Positions 45,201-53,697 of a stretch of DNA of 64,000 nt are shown here, in pieces (the stretch's first letter is position 1; each line of letters starts with the position of its first letter). Source of the DNA: Streptomyces lydicus (GTDB lineage: Bacteria > Actinomycetota > Actinomycetes > Streptomycetales > Streptomycetaceae); NCBI RefSeq assembly GCF_001729485.1, contig NZ_CP017157.1, forward strand, positions 248,001 to 312,000, given 5' to 3'. Made by a program: the position numbers and the translations under genes. The notes below the pieces were generated by a model that saw only the letters and a program-made list of their open reading frames with translations, did not search any database and was not told where the DNA came from.

Positions 45201-46391
45201 GATGCCGGGGACGGTCAGCGAGGTCTCGGCGACGTTCGTGGCGAGCACGATGCGCCGGCCCGTGTGGCGCTGGAAGACCCGGTGCTGCTCGGCGTGCGAC
45301 AGGCGGGCGTACAGCGGGAGCACCTCGGTGCGCGGCAGCTGCTTCTTGTTGAGCGCGTCCGCGGTGTCCCGGATCTCCCGCTCGCCGGAGAGGAAGACCA
45401 GGATGTCGCCGGGGCCCTCGGCCTGGAGCTCGTCCACCGCGTCGCAGATCGCGGTGATCTGGTCGCGGTCCGCGTCCTGGCCGCCCTCCTCCAGCAGGGG
45501 CCGGTAGCGCACCTCGACCGGGTACGTACGCCCGGAGACCTCGACGATCGGCGCGCCGGGCTGCTCGTCGCCGTCGCCCGGCGCGGCGGCCGGGGCGGCC
45601 CCGACCGTGGCGAAGGAGCCGAAGTGCCGGGCGAACCGCTCCGGGTCGATGGTCGCGGAGGTGATCACGACCTTCAGGTCCGGGCGCCGGGGCAGCAGCT
45701 GCGCCAGATAGCCGAGGATGAAGTCGATGTTGAGGCTGCGCTCGTGCGCCTCGTCGATGATGAGCGTGTCGTACTGGCGCAGCTCGCGGTCCGTCTGGAT
45801 CTCGGCGAGCAGGATGCCGTCCGTCATCAGCTTGACGAGGGTGTCGCCGCCGACCTGGTCGGTGAAGCGGACCTTCCAGCCGACCGCCTCGCCCAGCGGG
45901 GTCCTCAGCTCCTCGGCGACCCGCTCGGCGACCGTACGGGCGGCGATCCGGCGCGGCTGGGTGTGCCCGATCAGACCGCGCACGCCCCGGCCGAGCTCCA
46001 GGCAGATCTTCGGGATCTGCGTGGTCTTCCCGGAGCCGGTCTCACCGGCGACGATCACGACCTGGTGGTCGCGGATCGCGGCGAGGATGTCGTCCTTCTT
46101 CTGGCTGACCGGCAGCTCTTCCGGATACGTGATCTCCGGTACCGCGGCGCGCCGCTGCGCCACCCGCAGCTCCGCCTCGTCGAGGTGCTGCGCGATCTCG
46201 GCGAGCACCGCCGCCCGGGCCTCGGGCTTGCGGATCCGGCGGGCGCCGTCGAGCCGGCGGCCCAGCCGCTGCTGATCGCGCAGCATCAGCTCGGGCAGGC
46301 GCTCCAGCAGGGCGGGAAGGGTGGGAGCGGTGGCGCCGGACGCGGCGTGAGCAGTGCCGTCGGGCAGGGCGGAGGCAGGCTGACTGGACAT
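42273..46391 (-). CDS. hrpA: ATP-dependent RNA helicase HrpA
   Basis: 1372-aa DEAH-box helicase. The core has Walker A GETGSGKTT (116-124), HTQPRRIAA, DEAH in LIIDEAHERS (213-216), motif III VITSATIDP, and the second RecA domain with TNVAETSLTVPGIRYVID and QRKGRCGRTSDG. The winged-helix/ratchet and OB-like regions follow, then a long C-terminal DUF3418 part typical of HrpA. Full length, about the size of E. coli HrpA (1300). Proposed to resolve collided or stalled ribosomes and to process mRNA. ATG 46391 has GGGGGA upstream. It is divergent from the membrane-protein gene. Confidence 0.96.
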   Translation of the reverse strand: MSSQPASALPDGTAHAASGATAPTLPALLERLPELMLRDQQRLGRRLDGARRIRKPEARAAVLAEIAQHLDEAELRVAQRRAAVPEITYPEELPVSQKKDDILAAIRDHQVVIVAGETGSGKTTQIPKICLELGRGVRGLIGHTQPRRIAARTVAERVAEELRTPLGEAVGWKVRFTDQVGGDTLVKLMTDGILLAEIQTDRELRQYDTLIIDEAHERSLNIDFILGYLAQLLPRRPDLKVVITSATIDPERFARHFGSFATVGAAPAAAPGDGDEQPGAPIVEVSGRTYPVEVRYRPLLEEGGQDADRDQITAICDAVDELQAEGPGDILVFLSGEREIRDTADALNKKQLPRTEVLPLYARLSHAEQHRVFQRHTGRRIVLATNVAETSLTVPGIRYVIDPGMARISRYSYRTKVQRLPIEPVSQASANQRKGRCGRTSDGICIRLYSEDDFLSRPEFTDAEILRTNLASVILQMTAAGLGEIEKFPFIDPPDRRNIKDGVDLLSELGALDTKQKDPRKRLTPMGRKLSQLPVDPRLARMVLEADRNGCVREVMVIAAALSIQDPRERPSDKQQQADQQHARFRDESSDFLAFLNLWRYIREQQKELSSSAFRRMCRSEFLNYLRIREWQDIYSQLRTVAKSMGIHLNEEDAAPDHVHTSLLSGLLSHIGLKNAGLEGGKETGGKNEYLGARSAKFAVFPGSALFKKPPRWVMSAELVETSRLWARVNAKIEPEWIEPLAQHLVKRTYSEPHWEQKMAAVMAYERVTLYGVPIVAQRKVNYGRIDPETSRDLFIRNALVEGDWRTHHQFFHDNRKLLGEVEELEHRARRRDILVDDETLFDFYDQRIPAEVVSGAHFDSWWKKKRHEDAELLNFEHSMLINESAEAVTKDDYPDSWRQGKLKFKVTYQFEPGADADGVTVHIPLQVLNQVSSEGFDWQIPGLREQLVTELIRSLPKPIRRNYVPAPNFAARFLDSTVPLQGSLTASLAAGLQRMVGVPVDAADFDPGRIPDHLKITFRVVDERRRKLAEAKDLEALRLQLKPKTRAAISKAFEEAAGRPAGDRKGGGAGSDDDRPPAGPEQRTGLTSWTIGTLPRTFETRRAGQPLKAYPALVDEGSTVAVRLFDTEAEQLTAMWAGTRRLILLNIPSNPAKFAQDKLSNQQKLALSRNPHGSIAALFEDCVTAAADRLIAARGGPAWDEESFRKLFDAVRADLVDVTLRTIQQAQEVLAAWQACERRLKETTFPSLLPSLADVKEQLAALIKPGFVTAHGAKRLPDLMRYLVAADRRLQQLPTNAERDRTRMAKVKEMQDEFAWLLEQFPPGRPVAAAALEIRWMIEELRVSYFAHALGTAYPVSDKRIVKAVDAAVPR

Positions 46392-46511
46392 ACGTCCCCC
46401 AGGATCTCACCTCGGCCGAACGACTGGCGAACCATTTGCCGCGCGGCCGGCCCGCGGACACCGGGGCGCGGCGCCGGAGCACCTGCCCGGGTATGTCCGA
46501 CATCTGTGTTT

Positions 46512-46517
46512 TAGCGT
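46512..46517 (+). promoter_or_regulatory. -10 element of a leaderless promoter
   Basis: TAGCGT ends 6 nt before ATG 46524; no ribosome site is present. Confidence 0.5.
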
Positions 46518-46523
46518 GGCCGT

Positions 46524-47651
46524 ATGTTTGATCACCGCGGCGCCCCCGACCCGAGCGACGACCAGGGCCGGAACGGTGAACCGGACCGGAACGGCGGCTC
46601 CGCCCCGCACGGCGCCCACGGACGGCCCGGGACCGCCGCGGAGAAGTGGGCGGCCTTCAAGAAGTCACCGTTCTTCCCCGCCTGCGTGCTGGTCCTCATC
46701 CTCGCCGCGGCGGCCGGCCTGTTCGCCGGCTCGTACACCTACGCCATGGCCAACCCGACCCCGCGGCACATCCCGACCGCCGTGGTCGGCTCGCCCCGCG
46801 CCCCGCAGGAGAAGGCGTTCGTCCTCGGGATGGAGAAGGCGCTGAACGCGTCCCTCCGGCTGACCGGCTACGCCACGTACGACCGGGCCCGGCGGGCCGT
46901 CGACGAGCAGGAGGAGTTCGCGATCCTGCACGACCGCGGCAACCACGTGGAACTGGACGTCTCCGGCGCCTCGGGCGCGACGGTGGCCCAGCTGCTGGCC
47001 GAGGCCGGTGTGAAGGTCGGCAGGGCTACCGGTGTGGACGTCACCCTCCGGGACATCAATCCGCTGCAGAAGGGCGACCCGCGCGGGCTCGCGCTGTTCT
47101 ACATCTCGCTGGCCGCCGTGATCATCGGCTTCGTCGGAGCCATCCAGCTCAGCGTGCACGCCCGCGCCCTCGACCCGGCCGAGCGGATCGCCTTCACGGT
47201 GGCCTACGCGCTGCTCGGTGGCTTCGCCATCGCGGCGGTGGTCGACTGGTGGCTGGGCGCGCTGCGGCTGCCGTTCCTGGAGTCCTGGCTGATCCTCGCG
47301 CTGACCATGTTCACCTCCGGCATGGTCTTCACCATGTTCAACACCCTGATGGGGCGCTGGGCGATGCTCCCCACCTGGGGGCTGATGGTGCTGCTGGGCA
47401 ACCCTTCCTCGGGCGGCGCGGTCTCCTGGCCGCTGCTGCCGTCCGCGCTCGGCCACATCGGCCGCTGGCTGCCGCCGGGCGCCTCGGTCAACGCCCAGCA
47501 CACCGCCGTCTACTTCGGCGGCCACCAGCACGCCTTCCCCTTCCTGGTGCTGGCCGGCTGGTCGGCGGTCTCCTGCGCCGTCTTCTGGGGCTGGCGCCAC
47601 CGGCACCCCGGCGGCCGCGAGCTCGCGGCCGCCCCCGCGGCACCCGGCTGA
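46524..47651 (+). CDS. YhgE/ABC-2-like membrane protein
   Basis: 375-aa membrane protein. One transmembrane segment near residues 52-74 (FFPACVLVLILAAAAGLFAG) is followed by a soluble external domain of about 110 residues, then five or six segments (from LFYISLAAVIIGFVGAIQL to FLVLAGWSAVSCAVFWGW). This is the shape of the YhgE/Pip or ABC-2 permease superfamily. No ATP-binding partner is adjacent, so it is not a complete exporter on its own. A role in protein or lipid secretion is inference. The start sits directly after a -10 hexamer, suggesting leaderless translation. Confidence 0.78.
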   Translation: MFDHRGAPDPSDDQGRNGEPDRNGGSAPHGAHGRPGTAAEKWAAFKKSPFFPACVLVLILAAAAGLFAGSYTYAMANPTPRHIPTAVVGSPRAPQEKAFVLGMEKALNASLRLTGYATYDRARRAVDEQEEFAILHDRGNHVELDVSGASGATVAQLLAEAGVKVGRATGVDVTLRDINPLQKGDPRGLALFYISLAAVIIGFVGAIQLSVHARALDPAERIAFTVAYALLGGFAIAAVVDWWLGALRLPFLESWLILALTMFTSGMVFTMFNTLMGRWAMLPTWGLMVLLGNPSSGGAVSWPLLPSALGHIGRWLPPGASVNAQHTAVYFGGHQHAFPFLVLAGWSAVSCAVFWGWRHRHPGGRELAAAPAAPG

Positions 47652-47704
47652 TCTTCCGGCAGCCGGAGGGGGAGCGGACGGACCGGAACCACGGAGCAAC
47701 AACG

Positions 47705-47736
47705 AAAAAGGCCCCGATTCAGTGAATCGGGGCCTT
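47705..47736 (-). terminator. Terminator of the tRNA operon
   Basis: AAGGCCCCGATTC and GAATCGGGGCCTT form a 13-bp stem with a 3-nt loop; on the minus strand it is followed by a T5 run (47709-47705). An intrinsic terminator that may also act on the plus-strand gene. Confidence 0.88.
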
Positions 47737-47749
47737 CTCCCAATGGGTG

Positions 47750-47823
47750 TGGCTGGGGCCGGGGTCGAACCGGCGACCTATCGCTTTTCAGGCGATCGCT
47801 CGTACCAACTGAGCTACCCAGCC
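47750..47823 (-). tRNA. tRNA-Phe(GAA)
   Basis: 74 nt; acceptor GGCTGGG/CCCAGCC-type pairing, anticodon loop CTGAAAA (GAA), D-loop with GG and T-loop TTCGACC. Last gene of the Glu-Asp-Phe operon. Confidence 0.96.
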
Positions 47824-47827
47824 GCAG

Positions 47828-47902
47828 CGGTCCTGACGGGATTTGAACCCGCGGCCTCCACCTTGACAGGGTGGCGAGCACTCCAAACTGCTCCACAGGA
47901 CC
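47828..47902 (-). tRNA. tRNA-Asp(GUC), copy 2
   Basis: Sequence identical to 42107-42181. It lies 4 nt upstream of the tRNA-Phe on the transcript, so both are processed from one precursor. Confidence 0.96.
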
Positions 47903-47950
47903 TTGCATTGCGCGAAAGCGGCCTGAGCCAGTCTCGCACACGGTGATGCG

Positions 47951-48023
47951 TGCCCCCAACGGGATTCGAACCCGTGCTACCGCCTTGAAAGGGCGGCGTC
48001 CTGGGCCACTAGACGATGAGGGC
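47951..48023 (-). tRNA. tRNA-Glu(UUC)
   Basis: 73 nt; acceptor GCCCTCA/TGGGGGC with one G-U pair, anticodon loop CTTTCAA (TTC) between CCGCC and GGCGG, T-loop TTCGAAT. First gene of the tRNA operon. Confidence 0.96.
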
Positions 48024-48105
48024 TGGTGGCCACCTTGGCGTCGTTACCGGCGCCGTCGGGGACGTGAGAAGCATATGGGATGGGAGGACCGTTCGCCAAA
48101 ACGGT

Positions 48106-49779
48106 TTACCCGTGGCTGCCGGAAGGACTCCTGGCCGGCGGCGGGAGCACGCCGGACGAGGGGCCGGCGGACGGCGCGGACGGGTGACGCGGACGGGGCG
48201 GCGCCGGCGTGCCGCCGGGCTGGTTCTCGCGGGGGAGGTGGCGGCTGACCTCCGCGCGGGAGAGCCCCAGCCCGCCGAGGGTTATCTCGTCCCACGCCTG
48301 CAGCCGCTTGGTCCCGCGGTCCAGGTAGAGCACCGAAGCCTGAACCGGCGCGGGCTTCTTGTTCTGCACCGCGCGCAGCCCGCCGCCGCCGGTCGAGCCC
48401 TCGACCATCAGCCGGGTGCCCCGGGGCAGCGTGGTGTTCTCGCGGTGGTGGATGTGGCCGGCCAGGGCCAGCGGGACCAGGCCGTCGGTCTCCGTCGCGG
48501 CGGCCGGGTTGTGGGCCAGCGCGATGTCGACCGGGGTCCCGGCCAGCCGCTCGGTGCGCAGCACGTCGGCGAGGCGCCCGCCGGCGGTGCGCTCGGCGGG
48601 GTCGCCGGCCGCCACGACGGAGCGGTCCGGGGTGAACTGCGGGTCGCCGATGCCCGCGATGCGTACGCCGGCGATCCGGGTGACCTTGCCGTTGTCGAGG
48701 ACGGTGACGTTCCTGCGGCCGGTCAGGTACTTCTGCGTGGTGCGCGAGTCGTGGTTGCCGCGCACCCAGACGTAGGGGGCGCCCAGGGCGGAGGCCGGGT
48801 CCAGGAAGTGGTTCTCGGCGGCCGAGCCGTGGTCCATGGTGTCGCCGGTGTCGATGATCACGTTGATCCGGTACTGCTTCACCAGCGAGGCGATGATCCG
48901 CCAGCTGCCGGGGTTGAGGTGGATGTCGGAGACGTGCAGGACGCGCAGGGTGGTGGGGTCGGGCTGGTAGGCGGGCAGCGTCGACGTGGCGTCGTAGAGC
49001 TTGGTGACGTTGGTGACCAGGCGCGCCAACTCCTTTTGGTAGACGTTGAATTCGCTGACGATGCTGCGGGCGTTGCCGACCACGGACGGGGCCGAGGAGA
49101 GCAGGCCGGAGAACTTCGGCTCCAGGACGGACTTCGGGTTCCAGGTGGCGTACGCGGCGGTGGCGGAGGCGCCCAGCAGGGTGAGTGCCAGGCCGCCGGC
49201 GGCCAGGGCGCGGCGCGGGCGGCGGTAGACGGCCAGGCCCAGCGCGGTGGCGCCGGACGCCACCGCGACGCAGGACTGCAGGGCCAGGCCCAGGGCGCCC
49301 CGGGTGACGTCACGGGTGACCTCGTCCTGCAGCCCGGCGAACCGCTCGGGGTGGGCGACCAGGGCCTGGGAGCGGACCGGGTCGAGCCGGTCGACGTCGA
49401 CGTCGAGCCGTACGGGCGCGTCATGGCTGCGCAGTTCCAGGTCGCCGAGCGGCGAGACGTTGATCCTGGTGCCGCCGGTCAGTGAGGGGCGCAGCGCCAT
49501 GCTGGTGTCCATCGGGCCGACGGGGGCGTGGAAGGTGCCGAGGAGCACCAGGCCCAGCCAGGCGCCGAGGACGGTGACGGCCGTCAGGCCGAGCGCCCGG
49601 GCCCAGGGATGCGGCGGCTGGACGAGGACGGCGGTGGGGGGCGTACGGCGGGCGCGACAGCCGCGGCGGACGGCCGCGGGCAGCGCGCGTACGCCGTCGA
49701 GGCGGGTACGGAGCAGCCGGCGCAGGGGGCTTCGCGGTATGTCGGGCCGTGGTGTCCGGGAGCGCTCGACGCGTGCCAT
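48106..49779 (-). CDS. Membrane metallophosphoesterase
   Basis: 557-aa protein. The N-terminus is cytoplasmic and basic. One transmembrane segment lies near 60-80 (ALGLTAVTVLGAWLGLVLLG), another pair near 160-200, and a calcineurin-like phosphoesterase domain in the C-terminal half: VLHVSDIHLNPG (D-x-H), IIDTGDTMDHG (GD), VRGNHDS (GNHD), IALAHNP and LAGHIHH. These are the five standard metal motifs. The domain probably lies outside the membrane. The C-terminal tail is Pro-rich. ATG 49779 is used; an in-frame extension to 50232 overlaps the divergent peptidase gene and lacks support. Substrate unknown. Confidence 0.88.
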   Translation of the reverse strand: MARVERSRTPRPDIPRSPLRRLLRTRLDGVRALPAAVRRGCRARRTPPTAVLVQPPHPWARALGLTAVTVLGAWLGLVLLGTFHAPVGPMDTSMALRPSLTGGTRINVSPLGDLELRSHDAPVRLDVDVDRLDPVRSQALVAHPERFAGLQDEVTRDVTRGALGLALQSCVAVASGATALGLAVYRRPRRALAAGGLALTLLGASATAAYATWNPKSVLEPKFSGLLSSAPSVVGNARSIVSEFNVYQKELARLVTNVTKLYDATSTLPAYQPDPTTLRVLHVSDIHLNPGSWRIIASLVKQYRINVIIDTGDTMDHGSAAENHFLDPASALGAPYVWVRGNHDSRTTQKYLTGRRNVTVLDNGKVTRIAGVRIAGIGDPQFTPDRSVVAAGDPAERTAGGRLADVLRTERLAGTPVDIALAHNPAAATETDGLVPLALAGHIHHRENTTLPRGTRLMVEGSTGGGGLRAVQNKKPAPVQASVLYLDRGTKRLQAWDEITLGGLGLSRAEVSRHLPRENQPGGTPAPPRPRHPSAPSAGPSSGVLPPPARSPSGSHG

Positions 49780-49899
49780 TGGTCGCGTATGCCCGGGCGG
49801 GGCGGTCGTTACGCCGGGGGCGGCGGATCCGGTTGCGCTGCGGGGCGGCGGCCGGTCCGCGACCATCGGATCCGGGACCCGGTAGCGGAGAATGGTGGT

Positions 49900-50250
49900 G
49901 TGCTGGAAATGACGCGCGAGGAGTTCGAGGAACTGGTCGCCGAGGCGCTGGACCGGATCCCGCCGGAGCTGACCCGGCTGATGGACAACGTGGCGGTCTT
50001 CGTCGAGGACGAGCCCCCGGCCGCCGACCCCGAGCTGCTCGGGCTGTACGAGGGCACCCCGCTGACCGACCGCGGCGAGTGGTACGCGGGCGTGCTGCCG
50101 GACCGGATCACCGTCTACCGGGGGCCGACGCTGCGGATGTGCGCCACGCGCGAGGACGTGGTCGCGGAGACCGAGGTGACGGTCGTTCACGAGATCGCGC
50201 ACCACTTCGGCATCGACGACGAGCGGCTGCACGCGCTGGGCTACGGGTAG
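49900..50250 (+). CDS. Small zincin-like metallopeptidase family protein
   Basis: 116-aa protein of the short metallopeptidase family (DUF1025 type). The active-site motif HEIAHHFGID (HExxH plus a downstream Asp) lies near the C-terminus and TREEFEELVAEALDRIPPEL at the N-terminus; VAVFVEDEPP and LLGLYEGTPLTDR are family landmarks. No signal peptide, so probably cytoplasmic. GTG 49900 gives the familiar LEMTREEFEEL start, and a GAGAAT hexamer 6 nt upstream hints at a leaderless mRNA; ATG 49909 is an alternative. Substrate unknown. Confidence 0.88.
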   Translation: MLEMTREEFEELVAEALDRIPPELTRLMDNVAVFVEDEPPAADPELLGLYEGTPLTDRGEWYAGVLPDRITVYRGPTLRMCATREDVVAETEVTVVHEIAHHFGIDDERLHALGYG

Positions 50251-50414
50251 CGCTCACCCCGCCGCCGGAGGGCGGGGAGGCGGGGTTTTCGCGCGGGGCC
50301 GCGGGCCCGGCGTACGCGATCGGCGCGGCGGGGCGCGTGTCCTCAAGCGGTGGACGGGAGTTGGGCAAGGCGTCCGTGCCGCCGTCCCTGCGCTCCGGAT
50401 CCGGAGGTCCCGCC

Positions 50415-51065
50415 GTGCGCCCGCGCCCCTGTCGTCACTCGTCCCCGATGCCACCCCCTGCCCCGGTACCCGCCGCCCCGCCCCCGGGGCCGGTGCGCTC
50501 CCGGGTCCTGGCCGTCGCCGTCACCGTCTCCGCGCTGGCCGCGTCCCTGGCCGGCTGCATGAGCGTCAGCGACGCACCGCAGCCGAAGCGGCCCGGCAGC
50601 GCCGCACAGCACGACGGGAAGGACGCGGCGCCCGGCCCCGGCGGGGTGACCGTGGACGGCCGCGGCACCGGGCCGCACCGGCCGGGGCGCAACGGCGGGG
50701 CGCACCCGGCCGGCGGTGGCGGGAAGAAGGACGCGGCGTCCGCCGGGGCCTCGGCCACCCCGTCCGAGCCCGGTATGCCCGCCAGCCCGGTGCAGCCGTC
50801 CGGGCCGGAGCCCGGCGCGGGCGGCCCCGGCGGCGCGGACGGCCGGCCCGGCCCCGCGAAGCCCTCGCCGTCGCACCCCGACCGGCCGACCCCGCCGCCC
50901 CCCTCGCCCGTGCCCAGCACCCCGACCGCGCCGCCGACCCCGCCGCCCAGCACGCCCGCGCCGCCGCCGAGCGCCCATGCCTCCGGGCCGTCGTCGGTCT
51001 CGCCGATGGCGTCGCTGATGGAGCCGGGGGAGCCCGGGGATCCGGGTGAGGAGAGCGGGGCCTGA
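50415..51065 (+). CDS. Proline-rich secreted lipoprotein
   Basis: 216-aa probable lipoprotein. A signal peptide (VLAVAVTVSALAASLAGC, lipobox LAGC with the Cys near residue 49) is preceded by an unusually long basic and Pro-rich leader. The mature part is almost wholly Pro/Gly/Ser/Thr (for example PTPPPPSPVPSTPTAPPT), expected to be extended and disordered, spanning the cell wall. GTG 50415 has GGAGG 7 nt upstream; ATG 50448 would give a shorter leader and is the alternative. No folded domain is visible, and no function is claimed. Confidence 0.7.
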   Translation: MRPRPCRHSSPMPPPAPVPAAPPPGPVRSRVLAVAVTVSALAASLAGCMSVSDAPQPKRPGSAAQHDGKDAAPGPGGVTVDGRGTGPHRPGRNGGAHPAGGGGKKDAASAGASATPSEPGMPASPVQPSGPEPGAGGPGGADGRPGPAKPSPSHPDRPTPPPPSPVPSTPTAPPTPPPSTPAPPPSAHASGPSSVSPMASLMEPGEPGDPGEESGA

Positions 51066-51304
51066 AGGGCGCGTAGCCTCGTCGGGGGAGGGGTGAGAGG
51101 GCGGTGGCCGGGACGTCATTTGCCATCCGGGGGGCCGAGTGCGTATGGTGGTAGATCGTTTGATCCCATTTGCCCGGCGCCAGAACAGAAGCGCGCCGCG
51201 TGGCGCGTTCTCTCCCTTGCCGTGGCTGACCGCATTGAGGCGGTCGTTGTGAAACACACGGAGTTTGGGCGCGTGCCGAGACTCCGGAAGGTTTCGCATT
51301 TCGC

Positions 51305-53467
51305 ATGTCCATTTCCACTGAGCAGTCCGTCATGCCCGCGTTCGACGAGCAGACGGCCGCCGAGGTGACCTCGGCCGCAGCCGCGGTCGAGTCCGACGCC
51401 GACACCGACGCCACGACGGACACCGTCACCTTCGCCGACCTCGGACTGCCCGAGGGCGTCGTCCGCAAGCTGGCGCAGAACGGCGTCACCACCCCCTTCC
51501 CGATCCAGGCCGCGACCATCCCGGACGCGCTGGCCGGCAAGGACATCCTGGGCCGCGGCCGCACCGGCTCCGGCAAGACCCTCTCCTTCGGTCTGCCGAC
51601 CCTGGCCCGCCTCGCCGGCGGCCACACCGACAAGAAGAAGCCGCGCGCGGTCATCCTCACCCCGACCCGTGAGCTCGCGATGCAGGTCGCGGACGCCCTC
51701 CAGCCCTACGGCGACGTGCTCGGCCTCAAGATGAAGGTCGTCTGCGGCGGTACGTCCATGGGCAACCAGATCTACGCCCTGGAGCGCGGCGTCGACCTCC
51801 TCGTCGCCACCCCGGGCCGGCTGCGCGACATCATCAACCGCGGCGCCTGCTCCCTGGAGGACGTCCAGGTCGCGGTCCTCGACGAGGCCGACCAGATGTC
51901 CGACCTGGGCTTCCTGCCCGAGGTCACCGAGCTGCTCGACCAGGTGCCCGCGGGCGGTCAGCGGATGCTGTTCTCCGCCACGATGGAGAACGAGATCGGC
52001 ACGCTGGTCAAGCGCTACCTGACCGACCCGGTCAGCCACGAGGTCGACAGCGCCCAGGGCAACGTCACGACCATGACCCACCACGTCCTCGTCGTGAAGC
52101 CGAAGGACAAGGCGCCGGTCACCGCCGCCATCGCCGCCCGCAAGGGCCGCACGATCATCTTCGTCCGCACCCAGCTGGGCGCGGACCGCATCGCCGAGCA
52201 GCTGGTCGAGTCCGGCGTGAAGGCCGACGCGCTGCACGGCGGCATGACCCAGGGCGCGCGTACCCGCGTCCTGGCCGACTTCAAGGACGGCTACGTCAAC
52301 GCGCTGGTCGCCACCGACGTCGCCGCCCGCGGTATCCACGTCGACGGCATCGACCTGGTCCTGAACGTCGACCCGGCCGGTGACCACAAGGACTACCTGC
52401 ACCGTTCCGGCCGTACGGCCCGGGCCGGCCAGTCCGGCACCGTCGTCTCGCTGTCGCTGCCGCACCAGCGCCGTCAGATCTTCCGCCTCATGGAGGACGC
52501 CGGCGTGGACGCCTCGCGGCACATCGTCGGCGGCTCCGGCGCGTTCGACGAGGACGTGGCCCGGATCACCGGCGCCCGTTCGCTCACCGAGGTCCAGGCC
52601 GACGGTGCGAACAACTCCGCCAAGCAGGCCGAGCGCGAGGTGGCCGAGCTCACCCGCGAGCTGGAGCGGCTGCAGCGCCGCGCCACCGAGCTGCGCGAGG
52701 AGGCCGACCGGCTGACCGCCCGCGCCGCCCGCGAGCGCGGTGAGGACCCGGCCGAGGCGATCGCCGCCGCCGCCGAGACCGCCGAGGCGGAGGTCGCCGC
52801 GGAAGCCTCGGTGCCGGCGCAGGCCGCCGCCTCCGACGAGCGCCGTGACGACCGGGGCAACTTCGAGCGCCGGGACCGCCGCGACGACCGTGGTGACCGT
52901 GGTGGCTTCAACCGTGACCGTCGGGACGACCGCGGTGACCGTGGTGGCTTCCGCCGCGACGACCGTGGTGACCGTGGTGGCTTCAACCGCGACCGTCGGG
53001 ATGACCGCGGTGACCGCGGTGGCTTCGGCCGTGACCGCCGCGACGACCGTGGTGACCGTGGTGGCTTCAACCGTGACCGTCGGGATGACCGTGGTGGCTT
53101 CCGCCGCGACGATCGTGGTGACCGTGGTGGCTTCAACCGTGACCGTCGGGACGACCGTGGCGACCGTGGTGGCTTCGACCGCGACCGCCGCGACGACCGC
53201 GGTGGCTTCAACCGCGACCGCGGTGACCGCCCCAGCCGTCCGTTCAACCGTGACGACCGCGGCGGCCGCTCCTCCGGTGGCTACCGCTCCGGTGGCGGCG
53301 ACCGCCCGTTCAACCGCGACGACCGCTCCGGTGGCCGTCCGGCCTCCGGTGGCCACCGCTCCGGTGGCGGCGACCGCCCGTACGGCCGCCGCGACGACCA
53401 CCGTGGCGCTCCGGCCGGCTCCTACGGCCGCCGCGACGACAAGCCCCGCTGGAAGCGCAACGGCTGA
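51305..53467 (+). CDS. DEAD-box RNA helicase with RGG-repeat tail
   Basis: 720-aa helicase. Q motif TFADLGLPEGVVRKL, Walker A GRTGSGKT (85-92), PTRELAMQV, DEAD in VLDEADQM (193-196), SAT in LFSATMENE, FVRTQLGADR, and HRSGRTARAG complete the core (1-400). A coiled-coil segment follows (EREVAELTRELERLQRRATELREE, about 440-470). The C-terminal 200 residues are RDDRGDRGGF repeats, a disordered RNA-binding tail. DEAD proteins with RGG tails unwind rRNA/mRNA and are often cold-induced. ATG 51305 has GGAAGG 13 nt upstream, a rather long spacing. A long leader (from about 51100) may carry control elements. Confidence 0.95.
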   Translation: MSISTEQSVMPAFDEQTAAEVTSAAAAVESDADTDATTDTVTFADLGLPEGVVRKLAQNGVTTPFPIQAATIPDALAGKDILGRGRTGSGKTLSFGLPTLARLAGGHTDKKKPRAVILTPTRELAMQVADALQPYGDVLGLKMKVVCGGTSMGNQIYALERGVDLLVATPGRLRDIINRGACSLEDVQVAVLDEADQMSDLGFLPEVTELLDQVPAGGQRMLFSATMENEIGTLVKRYLTDPVSHEVDSAQGNVTTMTHHVLVVKPKDKAPVTAAIAARKGRTIIFVRTQLGADRIAEQLVESGVKADALHGGMTQGARTRVLADFKDGYVNALVATDVAARGIHVDGIDLVLNVDPAGDHKDYLHRSGRTARAGQSGTVVSLSLPHQRRQIFRLMEDAGVDASRHIVGGSGAFDEDVARITGARSLTEVQADGANNSAKQAEREVAELTRELERLQRRATELREEADRLTARAARERGEDPAEAIAAAAETAEAEVAAEASVPAQAAASDERRDDRGNFERRDRRDDRGDRGGFNRDRRDDRGDRGGFRRDDRGDRGGFNRDRRDDRGDRGGFGRDRRDDRGDRGGFNRDRRDDRGGFRRDDRGDRGGFNRDRRDDRGDRGGFDRDRRDDRGGFNRDRGDRPSRPFNRDDRGGRSSGGYRSGGGDRPFNRDDRSGGRPASGGHRSGGGDRPYGRRDDHRGAPAGSYGRRDDKPRWKRNG
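52880..53225. repeat. RDDRGDRGGF coding repeats
   Basis: About a dozen imperfect copies of a 24-39-bp unit (CGACGACCGTGGTGACCGTGG-like) in tandem in the helicase gene. Nucleotide identity between units is high, so slippage or recombination could change the copy number. Confidence 0.85.
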
Positions 53468-53530
53468 CCGCCGGAACCCTCCGCGGCAGCCACAAGCTGA
53501 TCCGCAGCCCTGATCCGAAGGGCTGACACC

Positions 53531-53565
53531 AGGGCCCGTACGCACGCAAGTGCCGTACGGGCCCT
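53531..53565 (+). terminator. Helicase terminator
   Basis: AGGGCCCGTACG pairs with CGTACGGGCCCT, 12-bp stem, 11-nt loop, 63 nt after the stop. Confidence 0.75.
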
Positions 53566-53697
53566 GTGCGTTGGGGGAGGCAGCGGGCCGGGCCGACCGG
53601 GGCGCGGCGCACCGCCGCAACGCCGGCCGGCGGCCGTGCGCGGGCCTTCCGACCGGCCCGATCCCTAATGCCTTCGGGCTGCGGCCGATCCTCCGGC

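Noticed and set aside
48106..50232. Longer N-terminus for the metallophosphoesterase
   Set aside because: The extra 151 codons run opposite the metallopeptidase gene and show no conservation; ATG 49779 starts at the basic N-terminus before the first membrane segment.
52880..53225. CRISPR-like direct repeats
   Set aside because: The units are in phase with the helicase reading frame, have no spacers of constant length, and encode RGG peptides.
52740..53513. Plus-strand open frame with VTVVASTVTVGT-like repeats
   Set aside because: Frame-shifted reading of the RGG repeats in the helicase gene.
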